Positions 30,989 to 40,373 of a DNA stretch of 64,000 bases are shown piece by piece. How positions within the stretch are numbered: the stretch's first letter is position 1; each line of letters opens with the position of its first letter. The notes beneath the pieces are model-generated. The model did no database searches. It was not told where the DNA came from and worked only from the letters and a program-made list of their open reading frames with translations. The position numbers and the translations under genes were made by a program. The stretch comes from a virus. The DNA lies in IMG/VR virus record IMGVR_UViG_3300031227_000032, positions 1 through 64,000 of that record; one strand, given 5' to 3'.

Positions 30989-31621
30989 CTACTTCGCCTC
31001 CAGCTTCACGACCTGCTTGGAGATCACGGTGTACAGCGTTTTCAGCTTGGCAATCTGACCATTGCAGAACGTCCGCAGCTCATCGTCAGTGCTGATCTTG
31101 CCGAAGTCTTTTTCGGTGAACTTCACTGCCGGACGCCCATCCTCAACCACGCCTTCAACTGTGCTGTCAGTGATGGTTTCCTTGACCTTGAGTACGGTGG
31201 TTTCCTTGCTGATCTTGGCGCTATCCACAGTCCAATATTCAGCACCGGCTGACGGTCGCAGTGTGTAAAATTTCAGCGGAACTGGAGTGCCGTCCTTGTC
31301 AGTTTGCGGCGTGAACTTAGACTCATAATCACCGGAGATGATGAACGAATTGTCCTTGATAGCAACAATGGACAGCTCGCCGCTGCTTGCCTTGTCCAAA
31401 GATTCGAGCGTGTACTTCGCCGACCAGTCGGGTGCCTTTGCGCTGATAACTGGATCACGCGGATGCACACGCTTACCGCGAACGTACTTCTGATATGACT
31501 TGCCATCTTCATCCACCGCGGCAACGTATTCACACTCGCTGTAGAATTTCACGTCCGCCCAGTCGATATGCACACCGTCTAAGCGATGTACCGCCGCCCA
31601 TTTGTAGTCGGTGTATGCCAT
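30989..31621 (-). CDS. Hypothetical virion-associated protein
   Basis: 210 residues, beta-rich N-terminal two thirds (KYTLESLDKASSGELSIVAIKDNSFIISGDYESKF) and a C-terminal helix (ELRTFCNGQIAKLKTLYTVISKQV). Start ATG at 31621 with GGTGGC upstream. Placed between tail-fibre genes; probably a fibre-associated or chaperone protein. No family recognised. Confidence 0.6.
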   Translation of the reverse strand: MAYTDYKWAAVHRLDGVHIDWADVKFYSECEYVAAVDEDGKSYQKYVRGKRVHPRDPVISAKAPDWSAKYTLESLDKASSGELSIVAIKDNSFIISGDYESKFTPQTDKDGTPVPLKFYTLRPSAGAEYWTVDSAKISKETTVLKVKETITDSTVEGVVEDGRPAVKFTEKDFGKISTDDELRTFCNGQIAKLKTLYTVISKQVVKLEAK

Positions 31622-31622
31622 G

Positions 31623-32039
31623 CTAAGCCACCGTCAGAATGCTCGCACCGAAATCGACCGTGAATGTCTCGCCTGTTGCAACATCCACCGCACTGCCGTA
31701 ATCCCAATACGCGATCAACGGGCTACCGGCATACGAGCTATTTAGCAGCACGACATACCTGAACTGTGCAATCGCTCCGCCTGCAGCCGTGAATACGTGA
31801 TCGGTGCCAGCAAGCGTGGCAGTACCGGCAGTCTCAGACCACGTTGTACCCGCAACAGTGCCGCCGCCTGTCGAATACCCGTTGCCGTCTGCAATCTCGG
31901 TAATGTCAGCCAGCAGAGCGTCAGTCGCAACCGTCGGCGCGGTGTTGGTCAATGCGAGTTTGAGTGTGTCGTTTGGAAAGTCGTGGAATGCCGCACCCAA
32001 ATCCTCTACAAACTGATCGTATTTTACAAAACTAGCCAT
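31623..32039 (-). CDS. Conserved siphophage structural protein
   Basis: 138 residues. FVKYDQFVEDLGAAFHDFPNDTLKLALTNTAPT, then WSETAGTATLAGTDHVFTA and RYVVLLNSS, is a pattern I know from many siphophage virion proteins usually called tail or structural. Beta-sandwich-like. No catalytic role expected. Confidence 0.7.
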   Translation of the reverse strand: MASFVKYDQFVEDLGAAFHDFPNDTLKLALTNTAPTVATDALLADITEIADGNGYSTGGGTVAGTTWSETAGTATLAGTDHVFTAAGGAIAQFRYVVLLNSSYAGSPLIAYWDYGSAVDVATGETFTVDFGASILTVA

Positions 32040-32053
32040 GTGTTGATAGCCTC

Positions 32054-32383
32054 CTAGCTAAACTTATCCACTACCAGAAATCTCTCCTGAGTAGTGCGTG
32101 AAAATGTGTAGAGCTTTGTGCTCTTTACAACATCCATGTATACATCGTAGTGGTCAACCTCATCAGCCCACCATGTTGTAATTGGCGTAAGTGTAATCTC
32201 GCCTGCCGTTGCGTCAGTGACACTCAATAGTCCCGTGAGATTATCAGTGGAATCCTCCACGCCAGTATTCGCCTGTCGCCGCAATGTTGCGGATGTAATG
32301 CCTGTCAGGTTGAATGCTGCGCTGTTACGTGTCAATGTAAATACAACATCCTCCGTTTCGCCTACTCGTACAGTCTGTGACAT
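32054..32383 (-). CDS. Small beta-sandwich protein, BppU-like
   Basis: 109 residues with VRVGETEDVVFTLTRNSAAFNLTGITSATLR and a GEITLTPITTWWADEVDHYDVYMDV strand pattern. It resembles the N-terminal domain of baseplate upper proteins (BppU), which anchor receptor-binding proteins. GGAGG before the ATG at 32383. Family call by pattern only. Confidence 0.6.
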   Translation of the reverse strand: MSQTVRVGETEDVVFTLTRNSAAFNLTGITSATLRRQANTGVEDSTDNLTGLLSVTDATAGEITLTPITTWWADEVDHYDVYMDVVKSTKLYTFSRTTQERFLVVDKFS

Positions 32384-32391
32384 ATCACCTC

Positions 32392-35300
32392 CTAATCTGC
32401 GTACATGTACACTTTAATCCAGTCTATATCTAGCTGTAATGTTATATCTTCCAACGCTACCTCACTCGCGCCTTGCGCCCACACGCCCGCGCGTAAGCAC
32501 TCATTCCATCCGCCAACGTCAGTACCGGCAGCGGCAAGCGTTGCGATGTACCAAACGCCATCGGACATACTGCCGAGTTGATCCGCAGACTTCGCGGTAT
32601 TTGCGAGTACATCAGCAGTGGTAACGTCATTGACGACTAAGTACACGTTATCGAAGTTAGCCACGGTGTTTACTCTGATGCGCGCTTGCACGTATACGCG
32701 GCAGTTATCGTTGTTATCACCCTGACGCCCGAACGGACTCCAGACGGCAACCTGTGATTGATTCGATTGTATGTAGTCAGGATCAGCGAATACTACGTTA
32801 GCCTGCCACGTCCAGCGGCCAAATGACGTTAAGCCGCCTTCGTTTGTAAAGTCAAATCCGCCCGTATTGCTGGCAGTTACGGTGCCAATCGCTACAGCGG
32901 TCGCGGGGTATTTCAAGCTGTCCCACGTTTTGCCGGTAGCGGCATTCTGCGCGGCCGTCCAGCCAGCGAAGTAATGCGGCGTGCGCTGCGTCAGGTCGTG
33001 GCGATTGGCGTCTGAGTCGATAGCGTATAGCCTGCCATCGTCACCGGCGATAGCGCGGACATAGCCAGCTTCCGGAGCATCGGATAGGGGGGTATTTGAG
33101 GACTCCCCCATATCATGCCAATTGTCAGAAACAACACGCGGGAATTTGCCTTCATATGCTGCATTATCCGCCGAAGCGCAAACACCTTCAACTCCAATGG
33201 TTTCACCAGTTGCGCCAGTAGCTTGGCCCAACATCGCGCGCCCATCGTTAACAGTGCCGGTGTATTCGCCTACAATAGGCCCGGTGTCGCTACTTACCAC
33301 TTCTATCCTATCATTCACCGTGGCCGGTGTAAGCGCAGTGCCAATGCGTTGCCAGTAATTCACACCGAGCGGGCCTGTCTCAGTTCCGTCATCTTCCAGA
33401 TAATACAGCCCATCTGCGAGTGCATAAACTCGCCAATCATCTGCCGCTGGATTGGCAGGGGTGCTGCCCAGTTCATCTAAGTCAGCCCACGTGCTTATCT
33501 TGACACTATCTATCGACAATCCGTAACCAGGGCCGTCGCATCGTACTGATAGTGCGTTTTCGGTATCGGTTGCATCATCCTGTATGATCTCGACTACTGG
33601 CTTATCAGTTTCGGCGTCTACCAAGTCACGCTCGATACGCACCGTGTAGCCTTTTTCCGTGGCGCTATCGTTGCCGTTAATGTCCAACACTCCAGCGGGT
33701 GTGGCCGTGCTGATACCGATGCGATCCTTTGACGCATCAGTGTAGATTAGGTTGATGTCGTTTTCACCCTCAACTCTAAAGTCAATGTCAACACCGTCTT
33801 CGTTGATAACTGCACGATCAGGCCACAGGTCTAAGACACTTTTGAATGTGCTGTCAACCTGCATTTCGATACCAAGCCCACCGTCTTCCGAGCCTGCTAT
33901 CACGTTTTCAGAATACGCACGCAAACGCACGTAATCTGTCATGGCGGGCGTGGAGTTATTGCCGCTGAATAGTAGCTCGCCAAGTATGTCATTGTTCGCC
34001 TGTGTTGCGGAGTCATGCTCAAAGGTGATCGTCGGGCCTGAAACATCAGCGCCAGTATACGTCAGCTTGAACATTTCATCATCGGTGGCGTTAGGAATCT
34101 CTACCGTATCATCGGCAGTTGCCGGCGAAAGCACAACGCCGTTACGTTGCCATAGGGACGCTACGTTGATTTGATCCCACACCGCAGCGGTGGCCGTATC
34201 GTCAACGCTCTTGTAGGCTATGTCAGTTGCTGTATCTACCCAAGTATCGCCAGTAAAGAATGTGCCGTTACCGCCCGTACCTACGTTATCATCGTTCGCA
34301 TCCGGCGGTGAAGTATCTGTATAGCGTTGTACCGCGTGTGTGTGATTGCCAACCTTTCGATTGCCAGCGTCTAACCCTGAAAGCTGCCCGTGATCGCTAG
34401 TGCTTACCTCTACACGGCTGATCGTTTCACTACGCCAATCAATGTAATCGTCGCCCTCATCAGTGCTGACAATCCGCGCGTTAATAGCAGACGCATATGC
34501 CGTATTGGTCTGGTAAATCACCGTGGCAATAGGGCGAATCTCTGGCAGCAGAATATCATTAGTGACCAAGCTAAGCACTTCAGTTTTAGCACCCTCGCGC
34601 GCCGCTGGCTTGTTGCCATAGGTAGCCTGCCCCATCAGTGAGATCATGGGTTTATCTTTTTCAGTTGTGGCGAATACATGGTAAAGAACATACTTGCCAC
34701 TGTCAGCTTCGGTAAGTTGCCATGCGCCGCCTGTGTACTCATTCCAAGCCAACCTGTCAGCGGATGTATTATCGAACGTCCGCGCGCTGAATCCAGCTAC
34801 CACAGTCTGCCGTAAGTTGCCATCAGCGCCATCTAAATGATAGACTGGCAATCCAGTGGTACTCAATACTGCGCTGATAGGTAGATAAATATCCTCATCA
34901 GCGACAGCGCCAACGTCAACGCCGAACTGTGCATCGGCGGTTGCCCCGCCACCGTCAACGCTAAACGTATTCAGGCCAAGCCCGCTGAAGTATTGCAATC
35001 CTAAAGCGAAGTGTAAATAGGCGTGAGTATCCGGCGACATGCGTTCGGCGTGCCGCTCCTCGCCTATGTAGTTTCCCTCCGGTGTTGACGCATCCCAGTA
35101 GATGAAACTCACCAAAGCATAGTTGCGGATCAGGTCGGAGATGTTCTCAACAGTAGGATTGGCAAGCGCAGTAAGCGTTGCGCCATCGTAGTAGATTGCA
35201 TGCACGCCCTCGGTATTATCAATCTGCACCGTGTCGCCAGTCGCCGTATATTTCACTCCAACTACCCAGTAGTTAAAGTCAGTGCCAGTCGGCTGGATGC

Positions 35301-35676
35301 TGAGCGTGCGATCAGGCCCGGTGTCCGTCCAGGTCAGGGTGCTGAGTGTGCGATCATCGAAGCCGTTCTGATTCCATTCAGGACGTGTGGGCCACAGGTC
35401 ATCTACAGCTATCTCAATATCCTGAGCAGCTTGCGTGAGCAGTACACCGTAACCCTCAGACAGCGTAACGTCGTCAACTAACGCAGTTTCGCCAGCCTTG
35501 GCAAGCGTGAAATAATCACCGCCACTGCCGCCTGGTTGTGTGTCTGCATTCTGGAATCCAGCGGACGTGAAAGTCGCAGGTGATACCGGCGCATCATCAC
35601 CCGATACTTGTTCGATCAGGTCGATAATATCCGGCACATCATTCAGTGCTGGGCGTTTGATCTTTGGTTTAGACAT
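32392..35676 (-). CDS. Large tail fibre / receptor-binding protein
   Basis: 1094 residues, the longest protein in the window. Acidic short N-terminus, then repeated beta modules. Three similar WQRxGxxLxPATxxDxxE blocks (near 515, 775 and in the middle) and DRIGISTATPAGVLDINGN-type fibre motifs suggest a trimeric fibre with strand repeats. The C-terminal 200 residues form a separate sandwich domain. It likely contacts the host surface. Start overlaps the upstream TAA (TAATG). Confidence 0.75.
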   Translation of the reverse strand: MSKPKIKRPALNDVPDIIDLIEQVSGDDAPVSPATFTSAGFQNADTQPGGSGGDYFTLAKAGETALVDDVTLSEGYGVLLTQAAQDIEIAVDDLWPTRPEWNQNGFDDRTLSTLTWTDTGPDRTLSIQPTGTDFNYWVVGVKYTATGDTVQIDNTEGVHAIYYDGATLTALANPTVENISDLIRNYALVSFIYWDASTPEGNYIGEERHAERMSPDTHAYLHFALGLQYFSGLGLNTFSVDGGGATADAQFGVDVGAVADEDIYLPISAVLSTTGLPVYHLDGADGNLRQTVVAGFSARTFDNTSADRLAWNEYTGGAWQLTEADSGKYVLYHVFATTEKDKPMISLMGQATYGNKPAAREGAKTEVLSLVTNDILLPEIRPIATVIYQTNTAYASAINARIVSTDEGDDYIDWRSETISRVEVSTSDHGQLSGLDAGNRKVGNHTHAVQRYTDTSPPDANDDNVGTGGNGTFFTGDTWVDTATDIAYKSVDDTATAAVWDQINVASLWQRNGVVLSPATADDTVEIPNATDDEMFKLTYTGADVSGPTITFEHDSATQANNDILGELLFSGNNSTPAMTDYVRLRAYSENVIAGSEDGGLGIEMQVDSTFKSVLDLWPDRAVINEDGVDIDFRVEGENDINLIYTDASKDRIGISTATPAGVLDINGNDSATEKGYTVRIERDLVDAETDKPVVEIIQDDATDTENALSVRCDGPGYGLSIDSVKISTWADLDELGSTPANPAADDWRVYALADGLYYLEDDGTETGPLGVNYWQRIGTALTPATVNDRIEVVSSDTGPIVGEYTGTVNDGRAMLGQATGATGETIGVEGVCASADNAAYEGKFPRVVSDNWHDMGESSNTPLSDAPEAGYVRAIAGDDGRLYAIDSDANRHDLTQRTPHYFAGWTAAQNAATGKTWDSLKYPATAVAIGTVTASNTGGFDFTNEGGLTSFGRWTWQANVVFADPDYIQSNQSQVAVWSPFGRQGDNNDNCRVYVQARIRVNTVANFDNVYLVVNDVTTADVLANTAKSADQLGSMSDGVWYIATLAAAGTDVGGWNECLRAGVWAQGASEVALEDITLQLDIDWIKVYMYAD

Positions 35677-38096
35677 TAGCTAATGTTACTCGCTGCATAG
35701 TTCAATACTGTATAGTCAATTGTCGTCGCTTCGCCGTCTACTGAGATTGTAAACTCGCGCATTACTCCGGTGTAATCCACACCGCCGCCGTCCTCATCAG
35801 TGGCAATCGTATCGCCAAGTTCAGGCTTTGAGGCTAGCACACCTGGATAACTGTAGCTATGCTGTTTATACAGGATCAGGCTTGACTCAAGATACGCACG
35901 CCCGATGGTCAACGCTGCCGCTTCGGATGCCGCGCCAATGTTGATATTGTGTACACGTTGCGCACCCGCTGATCCGTCGGCATTCACACCGCCGCGTAAC
36001 TTCACATGCGCGTTCACGTCATAGAGATACTGCGGCAATGTTTTGTTCAGTACATCATCCGTAGTCTGCACTAGAGCATACTTTGTGATGTTACCCATAA
36101 TGCGAATGTTGTGGATTGCCGCCCAGTACTTATGCCCGCTATCTACCGGCCCCGCCATGTATTCCCAGACCACACGTACTGCGTTTACTTGCGGTAATGC
36201 AAACTGTTTCAGATTAAGCTCTACAGTCTTGGCAGTACGCCCGATATTACCTTTGGCTGTACCCTGTAGCTTAGTGCCGAGATTCTGCCATGTGCCGGTG
36301 TGAGTTGCGTCATTAAAATCAGTGCAGCCATCTATGCGCAGTACGTAGGTTTCGTCTGTGTTGTGACGTGTGCGATCCTCAGTCGAACGATAAGCGTTTA
36401 CCCGTAATACGATTTCGTCAAGGTCAACGGACGGCGAGCCCGCGCCAAACCAGTACATCGTATGCGGAAAATCAGCAGCGGGATCGTGGAATACTTCAGC
36501 GAGTAACTTACTATCTAGCTTACCATCAGTTGTAGCCGCCGCGCCGAATGCACTTGCACCTGCCGCCGTGCTGGTAGTATTCGTTCCCTTGCCGTAACCT
36601 TCCGCGCCCTCAGTGCAGTAATACCACGTATCAGGCTTCGCCCCCGCCGCCGCCGCGCCCTCATGCCACGCAAAAGTATGACTTGCAAGGTTAGGGTCTT
36701 GATCGTGCGTATACTCCACCCTCACCGCGCTGTATACATCGGCAATGCTGGTCTCTTGTTCTAGCCTATCCACTCCAGTGATAGTCTGATCTACAACGCC
36801 GTTAGCAATCTCCAGCAGGCGTAACTTACCCTCGCTGTGATTGTATACAAACTCGTATTCATCAGTCAAGCCGAGCGACGTAATCAGCCCTTGCGCAGCT
36901 AGCCATTGCGTCTTAGGGTTACGCTGCGGATTGTAGTCATAGCGCGTTATCCGTGTGACAAGTGCCATCGCTGTATATTCAGCAGACGGTGAGACGTAAT
37001 CGAACTCATCGCCTAGATCAGCGAGCACAAAGCCTGAACCGCCGTAAGCAAGCGGAGTCGTGACGATCAGCCGAATAATATCTGGCAGTGAGTAGACGGT
37101 CGATCCCGCGTCCAGCACCTTGTCAGCATCATAGTAGTAACATGTCGTCGCATATGTAGCGCCCGCCTCAACGCCGCCTGCCATGACGAAACAACCGTAG
37201 CTGTAATGCGCCGTCCATCGTTCGCCGTAGCGCATGGATATGTATGCAGTACCGCCCGCTGGGTCTTCGTAAACGATGGCAGGTTCAGGGCCGAGCCGTT
37301 TGCCGACCTTGCTTGTAACAGTCGCATTTGCCGCATGACCAGCCGCCGTCGTGCCAAGTGCCGCGCGTTCTTTCACGTTGACCTTGTATCTATCACTGCC
37401 GCCCGTCGGGTCATAGCCCTCATAATACATCCATTCAGTACCAATTTTCAGCCAGCCTTGCGGCGGGAATCCCTGATTAGTTGTTGTAAATTCAACGTCA
37501 AACGGTGCAGCCGTGCCTATCAGTATTTCGGCGTGGATTGTATCGCTTGCGCTATCGCCATCTTGCACATAACATTTCGCGCCCTCTGCGTCTGCCGGAT
37601 CAGGCCATAGCGTATCAGTGTCAACATCGAACGAACCAAACTCGCCGCTGGATTGCAGCGGTAAATAACTAGGTGCGCTTTCACCGACTAGCACGGTGGA
37701 CGTTGCCACACTCCAACGCACGTTGCCCGCTGAGTCCGTCACAGCGGCGCGTGTAAGCCCTTGTTCGTTCCCGTCGCATTCCACTACTATATGGCGGGCC
37801 GGTGATCCGTCAGCGGCCTGTGATACTTCGTAGTATGGCTTGGCGGCCACAACGCCGCGAAACCAGAAGTCCGCGCCGTCCTTAACTACCACCTGCGAAT
37901 GTAGCTGCAATGCGTTGGTATCAGTTGAGTCCAGGTTATACACGTTGGCAGCGTCAGTCTCGACTCGCAACGTGACGCCGGATATTTCACCGAACGATTG
38001 GTGAATCTCCAGACGCGCGACGGGCACGGTGGTTTCCGCACCGCCCGCACCGTTGTAATTTTTGACCGGATTGGAGAATGTTGCTAGTTTGCTCAT
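35676..38096 (-). CDS. Large tail protein, likely tail-associated / baseplate hub
   Basis: 806 residues. The N-terminal 200 residues (ARLEIHQSFGEISGVTLRVETD, FWFRGVVAAKPYYEV) look like a baseplate hub or distal tail domain, then a carbohydrate-module-like beta region with QTITGVDRLEQETSIADVYSAVRVEYTH, and a C-terminal ALTIGRAYLESSLILYK helix. Order and size match the tail-associated protein that follows the distal tail gene in siphophages. No clear Shine-Dalgarno. Confidence 0.65.
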   Translation of the reverse strand: MSKLATFSNPVKNYNGAGGAETTVPVARLEIHQSFGEISGVTLRVETDAANVYNLDSTDTNALQLHSQVVVKDGADFWFRGVVAAKPYYEVSQAADGSPARHIVVECDGNEQGLTRAAVTDSAGNVRWSVATSTVLVGESAPSYLPLQSSGEFGSFDVDTDTLWPDPADAEGAKCYVQDGDSASDTIHAEILIGTAAPFDVEFTTTNQGFPPQGWLKIGTEWMYYEGYDPTGGSDRYKVNVKERAALGTTAAGHAANATVTSKVGKRLGPEPAIVYEDPAGGTAYISMRYGERWTAHYSYGCFVMAGGVEAGATYATTCYYYDADKVLDAGSTVYSLPDIIRLIVTTPLAYGGSGFVLADLGDEFDYVSPSAEYTAMALVTRITRYDYNPQRNPKTQWLAAQGLITSLGLTDEYEFVYNHSEGKLRLLEIANGVVDQTITGVDRLEQETSIADVYSAVRVEYTHDQDPNLASHTFAWHEGAAAAGAKPDTWYYCTEGAEGYGKGTNTTSTAAGASAFGAAATTDGKLDSKLLAEVFHDPAADFPHTMYWFGAGSPSVDLDEIVLRVNAYRSTEDRTRHNTDETYVLRIDGCTDFNDATHTGTWQNLGTKLQGTAKGNIGRTAKTVELNLKQFALPQVNAVRVVWEYMAGPVDSGHKYWAAIHNIRIMGNITKYALVQTTDDVLNKTLPQYLYDVNAHVKLRGGVNADGSAGAQRVHNINIGAASEAAALTIGRAYLESSLILYKQHSYSYPGVLASKPELGDTIATDEDGGGVDYTGVMREFTISVDGEATTIDYTVLNYAASNIS

Positions 38097-38102
38097 GGTG
38101 AC

Positions 38103-38131
38103 TTGACAATCTCCGCGTTATGTGTTACATT
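38103..38131 (+). promoter_or_regulatory. Promoter of the plus-strand moron
   Basis: TTGACA (38103-38108), 17-nt spacer, TACATT (38126-38131), starting 7 nt after the start codon of the divergent tail gene. Confidence 0.75.
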
Positions 38132-38147
38132 CTGATTGGAGGATATT

Positions 38148-38597
38148 ATGTACAAATACATTTTAGTGCTGGTAATCTTACTCGCCGTGAGTTGCGGCGG
38201 CGGTTCGCCTGTGAATGATCCGCCCGATCCGCCAGTCAAAACGCTTGGCGGCGATTGGCTGCTGACTGCGCGCGGCGACGTGCCCGATAGCTGGCCGGAA
38301 GACGTGCAGATTTATATGCATTCCGAGCCTGATAATAGATGGGGTCTGCTGACATTGCCGCCTGCTATCAGCGAAAGTCTGAATGACGATGTAATGGAGT
38401 TTCGTAAACGCAGCCATCCGGTTATCGCCAACACACAGGTATACAATTCTGATCGTATATTTTCCGCCTACGATGATCCGCACCTGTATGGTCAGTGGAC
38501 GTTTATCAAGTCAGGCAACGGCGACTACCTCACGCTGAAGTTCCCCGACGGCGACGGCGGCGCGGTAGTGGTAGTGTATGACGCGGTGAAACAGTGA
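38148..38597 (+). CDS. Phage-encoded lipoprotein
   Basis: 149 residues with a lipoprotein signal: MYKYILVLVILLAVSCGGG, lipid-attached Cys at 16. A short Pro/Asp linker leads to a soluble beta domain with TLGGDWLLTARGDVPD and GQWTFIKSGNGDYLTLKF, like small lipocalin-type folds. GGAGG five bases before the ATG. Oriented against the tail operon with its own promoter: a typical moron. Superinfection exclusion or host-surface change are the usual roles of phage lipoproteins; none is proven here. Confidence 0.75.
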   Translation: MYKYILVLVILLAVSCGGGSPVNDPPDPPVKTLGGDWLLTARGDVPDSWPEDVQIYMHSEPDNRWGLLTLPPAISESLNDDVMEFRKRSHPVIANTQVYNSDRIFSAYDDPHLYGQWTFIKSGNGDYLTLKFPDGDGGAVVVVYDAVKQ

Positions 38598-38800
38598 TGG
38601 AATACAAGGCACATTTCACAGGCAAGGGTGATACCGCGCTCTATATTGAGGGTCAATCTGACGATCCGGAACTAGGCCCAGATGTATATGTCGGGCTAGG
38701 CCATAGCGGGGACTCGTTCACGCCCGCACAGGCTCGCATCATTGCCGCCGCTATGATTGCTGCCGCCGACGCTGCAGATGACGCGGTGAAACAGTGATGG
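38578..38800. repeat. 23-bp direct repeat at two gene junctions
   Basis: The same 23 bp (ending in ACAGTGATGG, coding DAVKQ-stop and the next ATG) occur at 38578-38600 and 38778-38800, exactly 200 bp apart, giving two genes the same C-terminus and the same TGATG junction. Confidence 0.85.
38597..38797 (+). CDS. 66-residue hypothetical protein
   Basis: ATG shares a base with the lipoprotein stop (TGATG). Beta start (YKAHFTGKGDTALYIEGQSDD), then an Ala-rich helix ending DDAVKQ, the same last residues as the lipoprotein. No Shine-Dalgarno; translation is probably coupled. Confidence 0.6.
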   Translation: MEYKAHFTGKGDTALYIEGQSDDPELGPDVYVGLGHSGDSFTPAQARIIAAAMIAAADAADDAVKQ

Positions 38801-39081
38801 CAACTGATAACACAAGTCATAAGATGATCCCGCTATCTGTATTCACCCGCACGCTGGCGCGGCTGGATGCGATAAAGCGCGGCACTGAGTTCATGCACTG
38901 CCCCAAATGTAAGGGTCTCGGCGGATGGAATGGCCCGTTGGCGGACGGTGATTTCAAATTCAATAAATGCGCCTATTGCAATGATAGCGGCATCGTTGTT
39001 AGGCCAGATGAGGTAGCGTTTGATTGGTGCGCAGAGATAATCCGTGAGGAAATTGAACGATGCCCAGATGCAACGCGGTGA
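38797..39081 (+). CDS. Zinc-finger hypothetical protein
   Basis: 94 residues. CPKCKGLGG and CAYCNDSG (about 35-64) form a DnaJ-like zinc ribbon. The N-terminal PLSVFTRTLARLDAI and the C-terminal VAFDWCAEIIREEIE are helical. TGATG-coupled start. Third gene of the moron; function unknown. Confidence 0.65.
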   Translation: MATDNTSHKMIPLSVFTRTLARLDAIKRGTEFMHCPKCKGLGGWNGPLADGDFKFNKCAYCNDSGIVVRPDEVAFDWCAEIIREEIERCPDATR

Positions 39082-39109
39082 GATTGTAGCGCGATTTTCT
39101 GGAAACAGC

Positions 39110-39138
39110 TTGACATTGCTGAAAGGTCGTGGTATACT
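39110..39138 (+). promoter_or_regulatory. Promoter with repeated leader
   Basis: TTGACA (39110-39115), 17-nt spacer, TATACT (39133-39138), then GACCAGTTAGCAAC and TTTGGAGG. Upstream element GATTTTCTGGAAACAGC. Confidence 0.85.
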
Positions 39139-39169
39139 ATGACCAGTTAGCAACTTTGGAGGAAACGAA

Positions 39170-39460
39170 ATGCACCCGAATCAGAAATGCGAAGATCAAA
39201 TTACAGCAAAGGTAGATCGCTTCTGGCAGGATCGCGCCCTGGATATGTTTCGCACCCTCACCAGCAGAAACGGCGATGTACCGGCCTACGGTGATAACAT
39301 GCGAATCTCGGCGAACTGGCCGCAGCGTGGCAGCATCAGCTTTGATCTGCACCCCGAAGAACACCGCGTCTACCTGCGGATGAATAAGAAAGGGTTTCAC
39401 ATCACGCATAAGGCGATCAAGTCAGCCAAAGCGAACCGTGCCAAGCTAAAGGTTGCATAG
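39170..39460 (+). CDS. 96-residue hypothetical protein
   Basis: GGAGG seven bases before the ATG behind a class A leader; a terminator follows, so it is an independent unit. Helical N-terminus, beta centre (MRISANWPQRGSISFDLHPE), basic C-terminus. No family recognised. It lies antisense between two tail genes. Confidence 0.65.
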   Translation: MHPNQKCEDQITAKVDRFWQDRALDMFRTLTSRNGDVPAYGDNMRISANWPQRGSISFDLHPEEHRVYLRMNKKGFHITHKAIKSAKANRAKLKVA

Positions 39461-39487
39461 CTAACAAATCCCCAACCGTCGCAGACC

Positions 39488-39514
39488 GCCCCGATTCGTC
39501 GGGGCTTTTTCTTT
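39488..39514 (+). terminator. Rho-independent terminator
   Basis: Perfect stem GCCCCGA/TCGGGGC around TTCG (39488-39505), then TTTTTCTTT. It overlaps the stop of the convergent gene at 39513. Confidence 0.9.
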
Positions 39515-40373
39515 AGCTCAGTATCGCGGTAGACGACTGTATATCGAATGCCAGCTCATAGCCGTTGCCAAGTTTCATCTTTGACGGCGACTCAACATCG
39601 CCTGGAATACTCGCTAGCCATCCGGTGTAATCCTTGAAGTATGCGTCTATATCCAGGTCGGGAACCGTACTCACTGCTAAATCTTCGATGTACAGCGTGG
39701 ATTGATTCTCCCACCAATACCACAGCAATGATAGGTTAGGCTGGCCTTGCGGCGTGGATTGATTATCGCCCGTAGCTCTCGTCTGACACCGCACGCTTAA
39801 CGCCGTTACTCCGGTGTTGACAATATCACGCTTTCGCAACGTGCCGCCAGTATCTTTGTACTGACGATTCGATGCAAGTGTAGGCTTCACGTCAAGGCGA
39901 TTCTGCAGCGTCATGTTACGCAGCCAGTTTAGAAACTTGCCGGTAGTGGTATAGCTTGCGATGGTGAGCTTGATCCAATACGCATCTGTGCCGTCAATGG
40001 TATCCTTGCCCCACGCCGACGCGCCGGGTGGATTCTGCACCGCAACGTAGCCGTCCGCCGTGAATCCATTAGTGGAATCATGAAACGGATTGCTACCATT
40101 GAATGCAGTCCAACCGGCAGCGCCGTTACTATACGCCCATGTGATAGCCCCCACCACAGGCGCTGTATCCCCCACGCGGTAGCCAAAGGTGCCCGGTATG
40201 GCATCCCAGCCTAGATACATAATATCGCTATCAGCAGACCACAGCGCATTACCAGCGCCCGTCAGGTCGTTTACATCGCTATCATAATCGTCAGCAACCG
40301 AGCCGCCCGAATCGCGTCTGCAGTATTCGGGGTAATCGTCAGTTTGCGTAATGCGTACTTCTTTACGTGACAT
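39513..40373 (-). CDS. Tail protein downstream of the tape measure
   Basis: 286 residues, beta-rich with Trp/Tyr/Gly loops and a TYDxD-like N-terminus. In siphophages the gene after the tape measure is usually the distal tail protein; the size fits, but I see no diagnostic motif. Its ATG follows the TAA of the tape-measure extension directly (TAAATG). Confidence 0.6.
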   Translation of the reverse strand: MSRKEVRITQTDDYPEYCRRDSGGSVADDYDSDVNDLTGAGNALWSADSDIMYLGWDAIPGTFGYRVGDTAPVVGAITWAYSNGAAGWTAFNGSNPFHDSTNGFTADGYVAVQNPPGASAWGKDTIDGTDAYWIKLTIASYTTTGKFLNWLRNMTLQNRLDVKPTLASNRQYKDTGGTLRKRDIVNTGVTALSVRCQTRATGDNQSTPQGQPNLSLLWYWWENQSTLYIEDLAVSTVPDLDIDAYFKDYTGWLASIPGDVESPSKMKLGNGYELAFDIQSSTAILS

